Source: Alphaproteobacteria bacterium
GTDB lineage: Bacteria; Pseudomonadota; Alphaproteobacteria; JAEULC01
DNA length: 35,625 nt
Direction: 5' to 3'
Assembly: GCA_020846275.1 (NCBI GenBank)
Contig: JADLEG010000057.1
Location: 1-35,625, forward strand
The position numbers and the translations under genes are program-made. Below the pieces are notes generated by a model. The model did no database searches. It worked only from the letters and a program-made list of their open reading frames with translations, and was not told the origin of the DNA. Below are positions 34,219 to 35,625 of the stretch, piece after piece; positions within the stretch are counted from its first letter, which is position 1; each line of letters begins with the position of its first letter.

Positions 34219-34899
34219 CTAGCGGTATACGCGGGCGATGAGGCGCGGCGGAACACCGAGGAAATACAGGCCGAGGCAAAGGAGGTTGCGGGCGGACCGC
34301 GCCGTCCAGCCCTCGCGCCGCCAGCGCGCCGCCGAGGTAACGGCCGTGGCCGGCAGCACGTCGATCCGGCTGCGGCCGATCCGCCGCACCAGGTCGACAT
34401 CCTCCATCAGCGGGATCGGGCGGAACCCGCCGAGACGGCGATAGAAGGCGCGGCCGATCAGAAGACCCTGGTCGCCATAGGGGAGGCCCAGCTGCCGCGT
34501 CCGCCAGCCGACCATCCGCTCCAGCCGGCGCGCGGCGGGGGCGGGATCGTCGAGCGCGAAACCGAACACGGCCGCGCGCTCTCCGTTGCACGGTTCGGCG
34601 ATGTAGGCGCCGGCCGCCTCGGCCCAGCTTGCGTCCAAGCGCGTGTCGGCATGCAGGAACAGCAGCCAGTCGCCCCGCGCGGCCTCGGCGCCGGCGGAAA
34701 GCTGCGAGCCCCGGCCGCGCGGCGCCGCCACGGTCCGTGCGCCCGCTTCGCGCGCCACCGCCAGGCTGGCATCGGTCGAGCCGCCGTCGACGACCACGAT
34801 CTCGCCTTCCGTCGCGGCCCAGGGAGGCTTGCCCAGGGCTTCCAGGGCCCGGTCCAGCTCATCGCCCGCGTTCAGCGTGGGAATTACGACGCTCAGCAT
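34219..34899 (-). CDS. GT2-like transferase 2 (TIGR04283 type, rSAM-associated)
   Basis: A 226-residue family 2 glycosyltransferase fold. It begins MLSVVIPTLNAGDELDRAL and shows VVVDGGSTDAS, PRGRGSQLSAGAEAARGDW and LLFLHADTRL (the DxD-like nucleotide-sugar site), followed by QGLLIGRAFYRRLGGF and LMEDVDLVRR (the ED acidic motif), all typical of the transferase 2, rSAM/selenodomain-associated family. ATG 34899 is the family start. The longer frame to 35010 has no support. It is the first gene of the three-gene set. Confidence 0.9.
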   Translation of the reverse strand: MLSVVIPTLNAGDELDRALEALGKPPWAATEGEIVVVDGGSTDASLAVAREAGARTVAAPRGRGSQLSAGAEAARGDWLLFLHADTRLDASWAEAAGAYIAEPCNGERAAVFGFALDDPAPAARRLERMVGWRTRQLGLPYGDQGLLIGRAFYRRLGGFRPIPLMEDVDLVRRIGRSRIDVLPATAVTSAARWRREGWTARSARNLLCLGLYFLGVPPRLIARVYR

Positions 34900-35016
34900 C
34901 GCCGTATTGCATAGCACGTGATTCTGCGGGGCGCGTGGCGCTTGAAGCCGGCAAGGCCGCGGGGTACATAGCTGGCGAAGGATCGGCGGCTCGCTGGTGC
35001 AGCCAAGCAATCAGGA

Positions 35017-35259
35017 ATGATGCTCAAGTCATCCGACGTTGAACTCGGCGCCCGGTTCGTGAAGACGAACGTGCCGAACATCGTGTGGACGGTGGAGAAG
35101 CTGTTCCAGATCGCCTCGGAACCGCCCCATGCGCGGCTGTACAAGGAAAATCAGCCGCGCGACAAAATCACCGTCGCCGTCACGACCCTCGGCAATCCGC
35201 GGTTTTTCCGCCGCGCCGCCCATGCCCCGCATCTGCCGCAGAACGGCGCATCCGGCTAG
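35017..35259 (+). CDS. Small hypothetical protein, 80 residues
   Basis: An open frame beginning MMLKSSDVELGARFVKTNVP. The middle has TVEKLFQIASEPPHARLYKE and KITVAVTTLGNPRFFRRA, a layout I recall from short uncharacterised alphaproteobacterial proteins, but the match was not tested. The ribosome-binding site is poor: AGGA abuts the first ATG, so the second Met (35020) or another start may be used. It is divergent from the transferase set, and a 112-base gap precedes the next gene. Function unknown. Confidence 0.58.
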   Translation: MMLKSSDVELGARFVKTNVPNIVWTVEKLFQIASEPPHARLYKENQPRDKITVAVTTLGNPRFFRRAAHAPHLPQNGASG

Positions 35260-35371
35260 GTCCGGTGCGCGGGCTTGACGGCGGGCCGCGGTGGGCGCTA
35301 GGAGCATCCCCCGGCCAGTCCATGGGGAGCAGGGCGGCCCGCATCTGCAACATCGAAGGGAAGCGGACGCC

Positions 35372-35625
35372 ATGATCCGTCGCCGCCTGTTGACTGCCGC
35401 GTTTGGGGCCACCGCCCTCGCTTTTGCCATTTCCGGCCACGCCCTTGCCGAGACCAAGCCGGTCACCGGCGCCAAGCCGCTGTCGCCGCAGCCCGCGGCC
35501 GACAAGGTCGAGCCCGGCCTGGCCGTGATCTATTTCTCGAACATGTTCAACAAGCTGAACGAGATCGGCAAGCTCGGCAAAGGCAAGCCGGGCGAGCCGA
35601 TCAAGCTGCTCGACCACAAGACCAA
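35372..35625 (+). CDS. Exported protein, N-terminal part (truncated by window edge)
   Basis: The first 84 residues of a gene that runs off the window. A clear signal peptide, MIRRRLLTAAFGATALAFAI with cleavage after HALA, is followed by a Pro- and Lys-rich linker. The segment VEPGLAVIYFSNMFNKLNEI could be the start of a PA14-type domain, but too little is visible to decide. GGGAAG lies about 11 bases before the ATG. The protein is probably periplasmic or outer-membrane associated. Confidence 0.75.
   Translation, partial: MIRRRLLTAAFGATALAFAISGHALAETKPVTGAKPLSPQPAADKVEPGLAVIYFSNMFNKLNEIGKLGKGKPGEPIKLLDHKT

Noticed and set aside
32624..34591. A 655-codon minus-strand frame joining the radical SAM gene to upstream sequence
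   Set aside because: The first 336 codons are an out-of-frame reading of the two transferase genes.

Overview
The window is very GC-rich, densely coded DNA with many 4-base start/stop overlaps (ATGA, GTGA). The gene families point to a free-living alphaproteobacterium, perhaps Rhodospirillales/Reyranella-like. That placement is an inference from gene content and was not tested by any search. No tRNA, rRNA, CRISPR array, transposase or integrase was seen, and the region looks like ordinary chromosome rich in catabolic and transport genes.

Layout. (1) 1-7464 (+): purine catabolism, with the C-terminus of a PuuD-type urate hydroxylase, a UraD-UraH fusion, XdhA, XdhB, an M20 amidohydrolase and the allantoinase PuuE. 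Together they would take hypoxanthine/xanthine to allantoate. (2) 7730-11076 (+): a branched-chain-type ABC importer (livHMGF) without a binding-protein gene; both ATPases have altered signature motifs. (3) 11154-14317 (+): protocatechuate branch of the beta-ketoadipate pathway (pcaC, pcaH, pcaG, pcaB), with a 26-bp-armed inverted repeat between pcaG and pcaB. (4) 14407-19194: single-domain response regulator, Cache/HAMP class III cyclase, LysR regulator, a DoxX protein and small proteins including one of DUF3606. (5) 19210-20854 (-): a frameshifted glucosamine-6-phosphate deaminase gene and a methyltransferase. (6) 20972-23682 (-): bdhA, patatin-like lipase, acetoacetate decarboxylase, a likely ketone-body/polyhydroxybutyrate operon. 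(7) 23887-27095 (-): an orphan bufferin-type (DUF2282) precursor, a CPYC peroxiredoxin-like protein and a DoxX-DoxX-NDH-2 triple-domain membrane flavoprotein. (8) 27315-31175 (+): dipeptide/oligopeptide ABC transporter dppBCDF without a binding-protein gene. (9) 31267-32586 (+): DctA dicarboxylate carrier. (10) 32624-34899 (-): a GT2-like transferase, a CofC-like transferase and a radical SAM enzyme. (11) 35017-end: a small uncharacterised protein and the start of an exported protein.

Two regions look most worth following. In region 7, the bufferin precursor has no modification genes (DUF692 MNIO or DUF2063 partner) nearby, and the DoxX function that commonly accompanies bufferins is duplicated and fused to an NADH dehydrogenase. 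In region 10, two transferases of the families named as rSAM/selenodomain-associated sit beside a radical SAM enzyme whose C-terminal cysteine pattern does not look like the usual partner.
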